From Limnephilus marmoratus (lineage: Eukaryota; Arthropoda; Insecta; Trichoptera; Limnephilidae), in contig OU862913.1 in the NCBI GenBank assembly GCA_917880885.1, positions 40,767,460 to 40,831,459 on the forward strand: a DNA stretch of 64,000 nt, written 5' to 3'. The position numbers and the translations under genes were made by a program. The first letter of the stretch is position 1, and each line of letters begins with the position of its first letter. Below are positions 10,651 through 21,819 of the stretch, piece by piece. The notes under the pieces are model-generated. The model was not told the origin of the DNA and made no database searches. It saw only the letters and a list, made by a program, of their open reading frames with translations.

Positions 10651-11250
10651 TTCTGTCTCTTGTTCTTTTCATATTTCGTTAAGATTTTTAGTATTCTCAT
10701 CTTCTTCGATGAAGTTATACCTAATGTATATTTAATTAGAAGCAGGTGTATTTTTTCAAATCATTACTTAGAATAAACTAAATATTCGTGTAAGTCGTGT
10801 AAGATATTTTTCAAAAAACCTTATTACACTTCACAAAAATAATATTATTGCATTTATTTATAAATCCATGTCCGTACTTTTAATATTATGTAAGTTGGAA
10901 GAGAAGTACACCTTTTTAATACATTTTTTTTCAATTTTATATAAATGGGTATATTTCGAAATTTTATGAAAACATGATTTGAAATTTTATTAATTTTAAT
11001 TTCTATATTCTTTGTAAGAACGTGTGAAAAAGACGATTTCAAATAGTTTTAATACATTATTTGACATATGAGTATATAGTTTTTTTTTTTAAATTCTGCA
11101 CATGAGTCCCAACGGTTAATTTGGTGAAAAACATTAACACGTTTTTTAAGTATTTTTTTAAGACCATACAAGGCGCAGTCTTTTTCCTATTTTTCCTCCG
11201 TGAGGTGCAATCTAATGAGTGATAATATGTAAAGTTTATGTCAACATTTT
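10640..11250 (+). repeat. Rep-E right part joined to the 8.3-kb repeat block
   Basis: Sequence 10,640-10,850 matches 5710-5850, and 10,850-11,250 matches 8311-8600. Words shared include CACTTCACAAAAATAATAT and TTTTTCCTCCGTGAGG. Confidence 0.6.
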
Positions 11251-11252
11251 AT

Positions 11253-11638
11253 GGCGGCCTCTGTCGTCAAGGGATAATGCTCCCGACTAGAAAACCAAAC
11301 GTTGCGGGCTCAAATCCCGGCGTGCTCAATAAATTTTACTTCATTAATTATTAATGTTATTTCACAATTAATTTAATTATATTAAGTATATTAGCGGTAG
11401 GTTACATAGTGGAAAATACTCACAATATCGCCCTGGGGAAAGACCACCAATTAGATTTAAAACTTTGCTTGAAATGGCTTTAGCCATATTTGGTGACCAA
11501 ATCTGAATAGCCAGGTACTTCCCACCTACTTCGTCCCCATTCCTTCCACTTATTTAGTCTGACAATATTTCCCGATTGGGGATGTCATAGTCTCATTTGC
11601 TCCAGACGGGAGAAGTTAGGACTCTTATGCGGTACCTA
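11253..11638 (+). repeat. SINE-A, essentially full length
   Basis: The tRNA-like head is 11,253-11,335 (GGCGGCCTCTGTCGTCAAGG, B-box GGGCTCAAATCCC). The body has GGAAAATACTCACAATATCG, AATGGCTTTAGCCATATTTG and CAGGTACTTCCCACCT, and the 3' end is GACTCTTATGCGGTACC. It is the model for the other SINE-A fragments. Confidence 0.8.
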
Positions 11639-11639
11639 C

Positions 11640-12388
11640 TAACAATTTTATTTTTATTCTTTTAGCGTAACAATGTACTGTTTTTAATATCAGCGTTTTG
11701 CATTTCGTCGGACTGTAAATTGGTTTGTACGTTCCCTTTCCGGTTCATGGAGGAAACCGTTTCAATAGTTCAGTAAAGGTTCCTTTTTTCAAATGTGAAA
11801 AGGTTTTGTTTATTTGGATTTTCTTATTCGCTTTTTTAAATATTATAGTACATACCTACCCTCATATCCTACCGAAGAAAGTTTGAAAAAATTATTGCCA
11901 TTAAGATGGAGACGTTTCTTCGAATAAATTGCACGATGATTTATTAAAAATCTCACATAAAATACCTTGCTCATTATTAAGTAGGTATGTATTTAGTAAA
12001 TCAGGTACGCCTCATATATCATTACATATGTCTGGTAATGCTATATGTAGCTTGAAAACAAGCTTACGGATCCAAGTGGTTAAGTACCTACTTACAAATG
12101 TTATGTTTTAACAGGATATCTTTGTTAAGATTTATTAAATAAGATAATATATTGTTTGGACGCGAGGTCTACTTCAGAGTAAGTTGCTGAAGTCCCCGGC
12201 ATTGCCCGGACTTAATGCAAGACTTATTTTCAACGGTAATTTATTTTCCTCTATTTTTGAACTAATACATTGCAAAAATTCAATTCTAAGATAAGCCTAG
12301 CCGCCAACCCGCCACAGACACTCTCCTTTATATATTGTATGAGTATATTGGTACATTCTATTATTTTATTTTTTTTTACTTTTGGAGT
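11640..12388. other. No gene seen
   Basis: AT-rich interspersed DNA with words shared with 8690-9075. A 60-codon frame at 11,929-12,111 has no recognisable domain. Confidence 0.4.
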
Positions 12389-12790
12389 ATTAGCTCCACA
12401 CAGGAGGCACTGAGGAAAAAACCTTCAAGGTCTATGTCATCTTTGGGGATGCTGTCTCTTTAGAGGGAAAGTAAGGAGAAGCAGTTCTGGGAAGGAAAAA
12501 GGTATGAGGAGTGGGAAAGGAATCTGGGGGTCGATGGATCCAGGAGAGACGGACGTAACAATCCATCCCTACAACAGCAGTGCAAGGCGATGGGTCGAGA
12601 AAGACAGTCTCTCCGTATCCGTCCCGCCACGCAGTAGGTGGGCAAACGCATTCGCCCCCAAGACCTAGGCAAACCTCACCTCATGAACCCGGGCACCTCT
12701 GCTAAGTTATCAAACGTAACGAATCACTTAGGGTGACCTACGGCAGAGATTTTGGTTATCCAATAAATCGTTCACGAGGCGGCGCCTCCC
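12389..12790 (+). repeat. Rep-B copy
   Basis: It shares TATTAGCTCCACACAGGAGG, GGATGCTGTCTCTTTAGAGG, ACCCGGGCACCTCTGCTAAG and GTGACCTACGGCAGAGAT with the 41.07- and 48.19-kb copies. It is the longest GC-richer block in this region but has no supported protein. Confidence 0.65.
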
Positions 12791-12905
12791 AAATTTCTCA
12801 AACTTGCCTCTACTGTAAATTCGCCAAAATGATTTACTGCTTGAGGTAGGTATATGGTTTACTTGTAGTTATTTTAACATTGAAGGACTGTAAAATAGTC
12901 AGTTA

Positions 12906-13010
12906 CTAGCTGACCCGGCCACGCGTTGCTGTGGCTAACAAAACACCACGCCATCTACTGGATGGTTATCCAAACTTTATAACCACTGCCGTCTTTGAGT
13001 TTTTTTTTTA
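12906..13010 (+). repeat. Rep-C 5' end fragment
   Basis: It begins CTAGCTGACCCGGCCACGCG, like 18,655 and 21,541, and is cut short by the SINE at 13,014. Confidence 0.7.
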
Positions 13011-13093
13011 CAGTGAATACCGCACAAGAATCTCAACTGCTCCCGTCTGGAGCCAGTGAGACTATGGCATCCCCAATTGGGGTATGTTGTGAG

Positions 13094-13930
13094 TAGGGTT
13101 CATGATTTCTCGAGCTTTTCAATTTCTCGGGTCTCGAGAATTCTCGAGGCTAATTTCTCGAGGCTTCTCGGGTTTGCCGAGAAATTTACATTTAAAAATA
13201 AAAGTATCAAACTAATTATGAAACTTTTATTGATTATATTCAAAAACATTAATCTTATGAATAAGCTAAGTAACTTTAAAAAAAAATACAGAAATTATAT
13301 TATTCAGAATCATAATTATAATGACAGTACCATTTTTGGCTGGTTATTTAGAACTTATAAACAAAAGTAGCTTCCATTAAACAAAAAAAAAATCAACATG
13401 AAAGAAAACGTTAATATCTTAACTTATAATTAAATTACAATCACAGCACCATTTTTGGCTGGTTATTTGAAATTGAAAACACTCTTTCATTTTTAGTTGA
13501 AGTAGGCTTAACTGAAAACAATGCTTTGTACATCGATTCTAAATTTGGTGACCTCTTCCCAGTCTGTTCAAAAAGTAAGAACTCTTTCTTTACTATAGAT
13601 TTTGACAGTGCCACTGCACTTGCCTCCTCATTTGTTGAAATGCCTTTAATTGCTTTTTCGAAGCTTTCGGGTTCATGTTCTGATGGGCTTACTTCTTCTA
13701 CCACTCCCGACTCATTTTCGGTCAAAGTTGTGATGGCAGGGTATAAACGATTATATTCTCTTTCAGCGCCGCTGTGCTTTGGCCCCGCAACACAACCAAC
13801 GGCGATATAATTTGTATATAGGTACATGATTTCTCGAGTTCTCGACTTTTCTCGAGCTTGATTTCCCGGGAACAAAACCCAACGATTTCCCGGAAATTTT
13901 CGAGCCGAGAATTCCCGGGAATGAACCCTA
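13094..13930 (-). mobile_element. hAT-family DNA transposon relic, 837 bp
   Basis: The termini are TAGGGTTCAT and ATGAACCCTA (10-bp TIR), flanked by the 8-bp duplication GTTGTGAG at 13,086-13,093 and 13,931-13,938. An 8-bp TSD is the hAT hallmark. Subterminal DNA is full of CTCGAG and CCCGGGAA words. Internally the 30-bp segment around 13,322 is repeated at 13,442 (CCATTTTTGGCTGGTTATTT). Confidence 0.85.
13441..13875 (-). pseudogene. hAT transposase C-terminal (hATC dimerisation) fragment
   Basis: A 144-codon frame on the minus strand ends with YKALFSVKPTSTKNERVFS, closely resembling the hATC block (LFSVPATSTPSERVFS-like) that mediates transposase dimerisation. The acidic middle (about residues 45-100) has no identifiable domain. 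The BED finger and the RNase H-like catalytic core are absent. This is a small internal-deletion derivative that would depend on another copy for movement. The frame stops just after NNQPKMVL, before the usual end of hATC. Confidence 0.7.
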
Positions 13931-14285
13931 GTTGTGAGGCTGAAGGTAGTGGGGAGGGGAAGAAGGTGAGAAGGAGGAAGGTTGGGAAGTACCTGGCTAT
14001 TCAGATCTGGTCACCAAACATGGCTAAAGCCATTTTCAAGCAACGTTTTAATTCTGAATGGTGGTCTTACACCAGGGCGGTACTGATAGTATCTTCCACT
14101 CTGGAACGTGCCGCAAATATACTATGTATTATTTTAAATGAATTAATTGTGAAATAACACAAATTAATCAAATAAAATTTATTTGCGCATGCCGGGTTCG
14201 AACCCGCGACCTCCGGATTGTGAGTCAAGAGTCTTACCCACTGGACTACGGAGGTCGTCGAGTGGGTAATAATAATAATAATAAT

Positions 14286-14592
14286 AATTTTAAATACATG
14301 TAGGATTACAAAAGATTTTTTAAATATTTATATTGAGGGATCAGTAGGTTCAATTAGAAATGCCACGGAGCCGAACCCTCTGATATGAAAATATCTGGAG
14401 TCGGTGAATTATATTCCCATTTGGTCTCTAGTAGGTTGACATGTTGTTCTTGTATTATTTTGTATTTATAATACTTCTATAGTGCAATTGCATAGCGTGG
14501 GTTGACTAGATGATCATTTGGGAAAGTGTGTGAAAGGGTTTAGTTTTTCCTGTGGGGAAAATTTAACCCGGACATTTAAATCTGGTGCGTAA
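14286..14592 (+). repeat. Rep-D repeat, copy 1
   Basis: It runs from TTTAAATACATGTAGGATTAC to CATTTAAATCTGGTGCGT. It shares GAGCCGAACCCTCTGATATG and GGAGTCGGTGAATTATATTC with copies at 15,055, 58,562 and 58,890. A short (AAT)n run precedes it. Confidence 0.8.
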
Positions 14593-14632
14593 AAACGTAC
14601 AAAGAAACGAGAATACATCAGTACAAAGAAGC

Positions 14633-14677
14633 TTTGACTGTCCAACTAGGAAGGTCTCCCGTTCTAGGACAGTCAAA
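14633..14677. repeat. 45-bp imperfect palindrome shared with 60,274-60,318
   Basis: It starts TTTGACTGTCC and ends GGACAGTCAAA around an interrupted stem (AACTAGGAAGGTCTCCC). The same 45 bp occurs exactly in the opposite orientation at 60,274-60,318, next to another repeat cluster. Confidence 0.8.
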
Positions 14678-15054
14678 TGACAAACATTTTGATAGGCGTA
14701 AATTTAATTTAGAAATGACCAATTTGGGACACAAATCAACAAATCATCGCCAAAAAACTTTATCTTATTTACTAAAGCTCAGGCAAAAATATTTAATTAT
14801 TTATAATGTATGCATAATTTAATTATTTATTAATTTATTTATTATTAATTATTTATAATTATGCACATGTGTCTTTTACGTACATGTTTTTTTTTCAATA
14901 TAGAAAAAAGAAAGAAATATAAAATTATAAGTTTACTTGTAAATAAACCAAAAGAAAAATAATACATATTACCAAAATAAAAATAATACAAAGAATTTGT
15001 ATTATTATTTTAATCTTTGTCAAAGAATTTGTATATAAAAATGCAAAAAACAGT

Positions 15055-15387
15055 AATTTTAAATACATGTAGGATTACAAAAGTGTTTTTAAATATTTAT
15101 ATTGAGGGATCAGTAGGATTTATAGGTTCAATTAGAAATGCCACAGAGCCGAACCCTCTGATATGAAAATATCTGGAGTCGGTGAATTATATTCCCATTT
15201 GGTCTCTAGTAGGTTGACATGTTGTTCTTGTATTGTTTTGTATTTATAATACTTATATAGTGCAATTGCATAGCGTGGATTCACTAGATGATCATTTGGG
15301 GAAGTGTATGAAAGGGTTTAGTTTTTCCTTCTTTTTTTTTTTTTTGGGGGGGGGGAAATTTAACCCGGACATTTAAATCTGGTGCGT
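15055..15387 (+). repeat. Rep-D repeat, copy 2
   Basis: Same direction as copy 1, with about 460 bp of unrelated DNA between them. It carries a poly-T/poly-G run at 15,333-15,354. The arrangement looks like terminal direct repeats around a small core. Confidence 0.8.
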
Positions 15388-15429
15388 GTAAAAAAAAATA
15401 CAAATTTATTGAAAGCAGTGAAGAAGAAG

Positions 15430-15988
15430 CAAACTCGGTAAGACTCGTGAGTTTATCGCGAAGAGACAGACAAACGCCGCGGAGGACTTTAATTTATAAT
15501 ACGTAAAGATGGTGCGAAAGATTACAATAATGTACATGAAATGCTTGAGGTAACTAACGTATTTAAGTTAATAAGGATTAATACTGTATCCGTCTAAATA
15601 ACTTTTCAATTACCGCAATGTACATGACCATTTTTTAGAAGATAGAATAGGTATGGTAAGCTATCCGTAAAAGATAGATATATGCCATCGCTGACTCTTT
15701 TGTAGATCTATAAAAGAGGAATATCCCACCATGCATTATTTTGTTATATCTCAATGAGATTAGGCAGTGTTTTTGATGAAAGCTACCAGGCGGCTTGACT
15801 ATTTCCGACACTTCTGACAATTATCGTTATGTTTCAACCAATTTACAAAAATCCTTGACAAATTACAAAACGAAACACTCTATCTATTGGTGAAAACCAC
15901 ATGAAAATCCGTTCAGTAGTTTTCGAGTTTATCGCGAACAGACAGACAGACGACGCGGAGGACTTTAATTTAAAATATGTAGAGATTT
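15430..15988 (+). repeat. Rep-C-related long repeat
   Basis: It is collinear with 18,740-19,300: GAGTTTATCGCGAAGAGACA, GCGGAGGACTTTAATTTATA, the AGGCAGTGTTTTTGATGA block and the final ATGAAAATCCGTTCAGTAG. No supported protein is present; the 61-62-codon frames on both copies are shared repeat sequence. Confidence 0.7.
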
Positions 15989-16129
15989 GACGAGAAATTA
16001 GTAGGCCGATAAAGAAAGTTGTTTTAGACAATATGCACGTTGTCCGGAAACTCGTAGTACAAGCGGGACACGGTGAATCTGCATCACGTAATATACAAAC
16101 CTGAAAGATCCATTTATTTCTAATGTTTT

Positions 16130-17020
16130 TTTTACCATTTTTATTTATTTATTTATTTAAACGCCATAGCATGGCTTTTACATTGAAGTGAGTACATGGT
16201 ATTATAAGTATACAGTGGTACACAGGAGATTATCAATAATAACAAAGTAGAAATGAACATTTAACAAAGTAGCAAGTATTTAGGTAAAGGATACTATTAT
16301 GTGTTACTAAACTACTGTTACTATACAAAAAAATAATATCAATGTTATAATAACCGAGAACATAAAATTTAGATAGGATTATTTCGAATAAAAAAGATGT
16401 ACCTAAACAAAGGGGACTTATCAAAAAGTTGTCAACAGTATTTATTTATAAGCACTAAATAGAGTAAATTTGCATTGAGTTTATTATTACCTTCAAAGTT
16501 ATCTTTGATTGAAATTATTAAGCAGGTATTGCTAATTAGCTAACTGTTTCAGGGCTGTCAGTTAAATATTTAATAATAGTTTTGGTTTTAAAAAAAAATC
16601 ATTTTTAATAAAATAATACATTTAAAAGCTGTCTCTCTTCAGTCTGATAGTAAAGATATCTGAAGTACTTGAGTACCTAGTTGAGAATCTATAGTAAAAT
16701 ATTTATTTATTTATTATGAATTTCCCGCCCGGCTGGGCTTTTACACATTATTTTTTTTATTTATTACAAAGAACATCTAAGTAAACATTACAGAATCAAA
16801 GCAAAATCAAAAAAAAAATCGAAAACAAAATAGAAGACAAAATCAAAAACAACATCTAAAGCAAAAACAAAGTAAAAAACGAAATAACATCGAAACTAAA
16901 TACTCCGCCATGCAAGATGGAAAAATGTAATACTAGGAAACTTAGCGATTACAAAAGACATTCGAGCCGGACCTTCGCTTAAACACACTTTTGAAGAAAT
17001 TAAATACCTGACATTAACCC
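16130..17020 (-). repeat. Two decayed non-LTR 3' ends plus AT-rich DNA
   Basis: Sequence 16,140-16,200 (ATTTATTTATTTATTTAAAC, then CATGGCTTTTACATTG) and 16,700-16,800 (TTATTTATTATGAATTTCCC, GGCTGGGCTTTTACAC) look like reversed tails of Jockey-type elements. No RT motif was found. Confidence 0.4.
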
Positions 17021-17255
17021 CCAACCGCCTATTTTTTTTTTCTTAATTTAGTCAAATAAAATTACTCGATTTACTCGGAAACGAAAGTTCAAATCCAAAA
17101 AACGTATTCCACATTGACAAGAGACTAACTTCGAGATACATGTTTACCAGTTTCCAGCTTGTTCTACTAATTTCGGGACACTGTGTATATTCATAAATAT
17201 CATTAAAGCAATTATATCCAACACACTACATAATATTATTACAACACAAGAATAT

Positions 17256-18419
17256 AGCCCAGTCATTCCGTAGTTTTACCTTGCAAAAGGTCATGTAGTA
17301 GCGATTTTGATATATGTTGTTAAGATTGGGACTCTAAAGAAGAAAAAAAGTTTTCGACCTCGGGAGGGTCGAGCTCGATCCGCCATCTTGGATTGAAGGT
17401 CCCAAAATTTGGTTTTTTCAAAATAATTATGAAATGGTTGATTTTACAACCAAGTTGTTCAAGGCGAACTCTAAGAAAACTAAATTACGTACATTTTATG
17501 TGTAATGTTTTTTTTGTAAGTCTAATAGGTAACGAGTTACAGCGGAAGAAAGAAGACCATTTTGACAAAAAATTGTAAAAATTAAGTTTTCTTGATAAAT
17601 TTTTGTAAGAACATATTACAAAATATCATTTTAACGTATTCCCACAAACAATATACTTATATAGCATCATCCATGTGCTCAATGACGTTGATTGACGTTG
17701 TTATAGTGGGCTCCTAGTCTATAGCTGACTTGGCAACACTGATTGAGTCCTGGTTACTGGACGATGCCTGGACGCTCAGTCTATCGGACGTCGGAGGATG
17801 TCGAACATGGTTACCAGGTATACAAATTTTGAATCTATTAAATTCAAACGTAAGGACAAAGTTATTCCATTAGTAGCAATCAACAGCAGCATCAAGATCG
17901 GCGAAATAACTATTTCCATCAACCCGCTAATGTTGTTCCAGAGAATGTGTATTTTGAAGAAATCCGACGAAGAATTGAAGGATTACCTTAAATTCGAACT
18001 CGCCCAATTCCTTTGTCGCTTTTCTCTGAAGAAGGAATGCGCAAAGGTACGAAATCATCATTTTATGGTGTTTTTGAACAACTTCCAGAAGGCGTGCAAC
18101 TTGAAGGTAGCAAAATTAATGTTGTGGATGGAGGATACCTTTTACATAAAGTTGTATTTTTAGACATAAAATGTACGTAATTTAGTTTTCTTCAAGTTCA
18201 TCTTGAACAACTTGGTTGTAAAATCAACCATTTCATTATTATTTTGAAAAAACCGAATTTTGGGACCTTCAATCCAAGATGGCGGATCGAGCTCGACCCT
18301 CCCAAGGTCGAAAACTTTTTTTTTTCTTTAGAGTTCCAATCTTAACAACATATATCAAAATCGCTACTACATGACCTTTTGCAAGCTAAAGGCCTTTTTA
18401 ACTACGGAATGACTGGGCT
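17256..18419. mobile_element. 1.16-kb DNA element with about 250-bp terminal inverted repeats
   Basis: The left arm is about 17,256-17,505 and the right arm about 18,171-18,419, both beginning AGCCCAGTCATTCCGTAG. AATAT flanks each end (17,251-17,255 and 18,420-18,424), a perfect 5-bp duplication. The arms contain GATCCGCCATCTTGGATTG. The core has a coding relic (17,798-18,163) and no transposase, so the element is non-autonomous. The superfamily was not assigned. Confidence 0.8.
17798..18165 (+). pseudogene. Fragment of an uncharacterised invertebrate repeat-associated protein
   Basis: The frame reads ITISINPLMLFQRMCI and ELKDYLKFELAQF. After a one-base frameshift near 18,010 the other frame continues LSLFSEEGMRKG and VVDGGYLLHKVVF. 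These blocks (NPxLLFQRM, PxxLFE, VxDGGYLLHxVVW) recur in uncharacterised proteins seen often in invertebrate genomes. I recall the family from its motifs but know no function for it. The copy is frameshifted, stops early and lies wholly between the long inverted repeats, so it was probably captured. It is not a working gene. Confidence 0.5.
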
Positions 18420-18654
18420 AATATTCGTTTTGTTCCGCTTTTTTAATCAAGAACCCGTGTAATTGACGGTTTCTGAAAAGCTTGTGTTAATGACGAATTT
18501 AGCTCCTTATAAAGAATTTCTGTAATACATTTCTGAATATAATATGGCGGGCTCGGGCGCAGATAATGGCAACCCGTATTTTCTTAGTTTCGAGATAAAT
18601 CAATTTTTATACTTTCGCCTAATTCACAAACCAAGTCACAAATATATATATATG

Positions 18655-19300
18655 CTAGCTGACCCGGCCACGCGTTACTGTGGCTAACTAAACACAACGC
18701 CATCTACTGGATGGTTTTCCAACCTTTATAACCACCGTCATCTTTGAGTTTAACGCGAAGAGACAGACAGACGCCGCGGAGGACTTTAATTTATAATACG
18801 TAGATTTAGTGTGAAAGATTATAATAATGTGTAAATGCTTGAGGTAACTAACGTATTTAAGTTGATAAGGATTAATTAATACTGTATCTATCTAACTTTT
18901 CAATTAATGCACAGTACGTGACCATTTTTTTAGAAGATATAATGGGTATAGTAAGCTATCCGTAAAAGATAGATATATGCCTTCACGGACTTTTTTGTAG
19001 ATCTATAAAGGAGGAATATCTCACCATGCATTATTTTCTTATATCTTAAAGGGATTAGGCAGTGTTTTTGATGACAGCTCTCAGGCGGCTTGACTTTTTC
19101 CGACATTTCTAACAATTATGGTCCTGTTTCAACCAATTTACACATATCCTCAAAAACATATGTACCTTAACCTTCCTCACAAATCACTCTATCTATTAGT
19201 TAAAACCGCATGAAAATCCCTTTAGTAGGTTTTGAGTTAATCGCGAACAGACAGACTGACAGACGAGGCGGAGGACTTTAATTTATTATATGTAGAGATT
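18655..19300 (+). repeat. Rep-C long copy
   Basis: It starts CTAGCTGACCCGGCCACGCG and ends TTATATGTAGAGATT. The interior matches 15,430-15,988. (TA)n precedes it. Confidence 0.75.
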
Positions 19301-19544
19301 TTTTTAAGCATTTTTGAAAAATATTTGTCAAAAAAAAATATCTACGTATAATACCTACTAATACGTATAGGTATATGAACTGACATCGTAACACATCACC
19401 AAAAACACGATTTCGGTTGTCTGTGTCCTGCGTAACTCTGATTCACCTAACTAAAATTTGATTTGAATTAAGTGTCATTTTAAAATTCGAACTGATTGCG
19501 TCTAAAGCTGTTTCTTTCTATGACAGGATCAATTGACATGTTTT

Positions 19545-19815
19545 TTTTTTTTTTAATTTATTGAGTTAGTTTATACTACATGAATATAAACTATTAAGCA
19601 CAATATAACATTTCATTTGATAAATTTAAATATTTTTACAGTAAGCATAACATTTCTTTTTAAATACATTCATTCTTTCTTCATTCTTCATACTTTCAGG
19701 CATTTCATCATACATCTTTAGTCCTCTGTACATTAGGCAGTTCTGTGATTTTGATTTCTTCATTTGTGGCAATCGAACTCTGTTTATATTTCTTGTTTCG
19801 TAATTATGAATGTTC
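19545..19815 (-). pseudogene. 3' end of a non-LTR retrotransposon ORF2 (RT C-terminus only)
   Basis: Read on the minus strand, the frame gives HNYETRNINRVRLPQ, LMYRGLKMYDEMP and MFKKKCYAYC. These match the extreme C-terminus of Jockey/CR1-type ORF2 proteins (HNYxTRxxxxxxLP ... G.K.YN.LP ... FKKxLKxYL). A poly-T stretch at 19,541-19,554 is the reversed poly-A tail. The rest of the element is missing, so this is a severely 5'-truncated insertion. Confidence 0.6.
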
Positions 19816-20755
19816 TATTGAAAACAATTTCATCCTTAAGATGGCATTACCAGAGAAAACCGGAAATACGTCATTTTCAAAAAAGTTTTTAGAAGTATTG
19901 ACTTTTTTCCACAAAAAATTATAAATGGATTTCGAAAGATTGTTCTTTTATCTAGCATTCGTATGTTATAAATTTTTGAGAATTTTTTTAAAATTTTTAG
20001 TATAATAAGGTTATTCCATAGGTCTTGGCAGATTTGTTAAATTTTCAAAAAAGTTTTTGTATTATACCACACCCATTTCAAATAATATAATCATGCAGTA
20101 AAATAAATCAATATATTATCTAGCAAACGTATGTTTTAGAATTTTAATTTTAGTTTCAATAAAATCATTAAAAAATATGTACGTACATGTGTTTCTTGAC
20201 GAAAATTGGTCCATTTGTGTATTTATTTGCGCACTTACAAACTAATATTTTTCAGATTTTGTTAACATTCTTATTAAATTTAGACATTATTGAAAAATGA
20301 TAAATACTTATTATCAAAAAATAACTACAAAAAGTACACTATTTTAATAGTTTTATCATCACGCCTTTCAGCATTTTTGGATAAAGGTATAAATTAAAGC
20401 TAATTTGGATTGAAATAAATTCGATATTGAGTTATAATTTAAAAAAACTGGTACAGAGAATAATTAATCTTTCTCATTGTAACCGCCCTGCACGATCGAA
20501 AGAACAACTTTCGACGAAATGTGGATATTCGTCCGCTGGCTGGTTAAACGCTCTTAAAGTATTTTGGCATTTGGTTTTTCATAATTTTATGCACAAAAAT
20601 TAACACGTTAAATAGTAGTCTCTTGGTGTAATTCTAAGTAATCAGATAATAAGTAATCAGATAATAAGTAAAAGTAAAATAATCAGACTCTAAGTAATAA
20701 GTGTAACTAAGTAAAACTCTAAGAACCAGATAGATAAATTAAAGTTAACTGATGT
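19816..20755. other. No gene seen
   Basis: AT-rich DNA. AAGTAATCAGATAATAAGTA repeats run at 20,635-20,720. No frame carries a recognisable domain. Confidence 0.45.
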
Positions 20756-21010
20756 AACCAATACTGAAAGCAGAAACGCGATTGTATCCCTTAATATTAA
20801 TAAATCATCGGGAAATGACATAATCTCAAATAAAACAAAAAACAACTCCAAAATGAACTGACCTTCCCATTGACAAACTTAGTCAATCTGTCTATCTCTA
20901 TAAATGTATTCCCTTCATGCCTTAAAAATGCTATGGTTATACCCATACATAAAAGGGTAACAAAAAGGATATATATAATTACCGACCCATAAGTCTCTTA
21001 AGCTCTTTTT
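20756..21010 (+). pseudogene. Non-LTR reverse transcriptase N-terminal fragment
   Basis: Across three frames the conceptual blocks are INKSSGNDIISN (KSxGxDxI box), a region resembling ...PLTNLVNLSISTNVFPSCLK, and AMVIPIHK followed by NYRPISLLSSFSK. These are the first RT blocks of Jockey/CR1-type elements in correct order. At least two frameshifts and a stop are present. Downstream it is cut by Rep-B sequence. Confidence 0.55.
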
Positions 21011-21014
21011 CAAA

Positions 21015-21245
21015 AATCTTTCAACATTTGTACACGGTTGACATTTGTCACATGAGTATGGGTCGCTTCTTCAACTCGTTCTTCTGCTCGGCTGTGGAAC
21101 GATTTGCCAGCCTCTGTGTTTCTTCCTTCCCACAACATGGGTCTATGTTCATTCCTTCCTCCCCTCAAAAAGATCTTCCACACAGCATCTCAGATGACAC
21201 AGGCCCTGAGGGAAATTATTCCTCAGGGCCTCCTGTGTGTAGTTA
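21015..21245 (-). repeat. Rep-B in reverse orientation
   Basis: AGATCTTCCACACAGCATCT and GGGAAATTATTCCTCAGGGC are reverse complements of the 4994 and 41,069 copies. The 72-codon frame here is repeat sequence, also seen in degenerate form at 33,811-34,032. Confidence 0.6.
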
Positions 21246-21540
21246 ATGTAAAGAAAATAAAATAAAATAAAATTATTATTGTTTTTTGTTCGGCTGAAAA
21301 GTATTGGGCTCTATCTTTGCTTAGAATGACTGCCACAAGTAAGGTGGTAGATCTTAACTGGTAAAGTGGGTTTAGTTTACTTTCAAATAATAATATTTTC
21401 TGAAGGAGCTTCCGATGAAACATAAAGACTTCGGTTAGTACACGGAGCCATCTGGGATGAGACATTTAACCTGGTGATGGTTTCCTTTAGTCTTCGGAAA
21501 ATACCATTACAGTAACTGCATTTAATACTTTATACAAATA

Positions 21541-21819
21541 CTAGCAGACCCGACCACACGTTGTTGTGGCTAACGAAACACAACGCCATTACCCAACCTT
21601 TATAAAATCCACACCACCCGCTTGCCAGCTGCCCGCTGCCTGAGTTGAATATTTGAATTTCTTGACTTTTCTCTACCAAAATAAGCATGTTTTATACATA
21701 TAAACCTTCCTCTTGAATCACTCTATCTATTGGTGAAAACCACATGAAAATCCGTTGCGTAGTTTAAAAGATCTATGCGCACATACATTTTGAGCGACTT
21801 CATTTTATACTATGTAATG
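21541..21819 (+). repeat. Rep-C full copy
   Basis: It is the reverse complement of 8012-8298. It begins CTAGCAGACCCGACCACACG and ends TTTTATACTATGTAATG. Confidence 0.75.

Larger units (their letters stand above)
13014..14257 (-). repeat. SINE-A in reverse orientation, interrupted by a hAT element
   Basis: The SINE 3' end is at 13,014-13,093 (GAATACCGCACAAGAATCTC) and its body and tRNA head resume at 13,931-14,257. The head contains GGGTTCGAACCCG (B-box) at 14,192-14,206. The interruption is exactly the 837-bp hAT relic with an 8-bp duplication. Confidence 0.85.

Noticed and set aside
13056..13370. 104-codon frame as a gene
   Set aside because: It crosses the SINE/hAT boundary and is purely incidental.
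14190..14257. Functional tRNA-Val on the minus strand
   Set aside because: A- and B-box-like sequences and a CAC at the anticodon position are present, but the anticodon stem and acceptor stem do not pair. It is the head of a SINE with other copies in the window.
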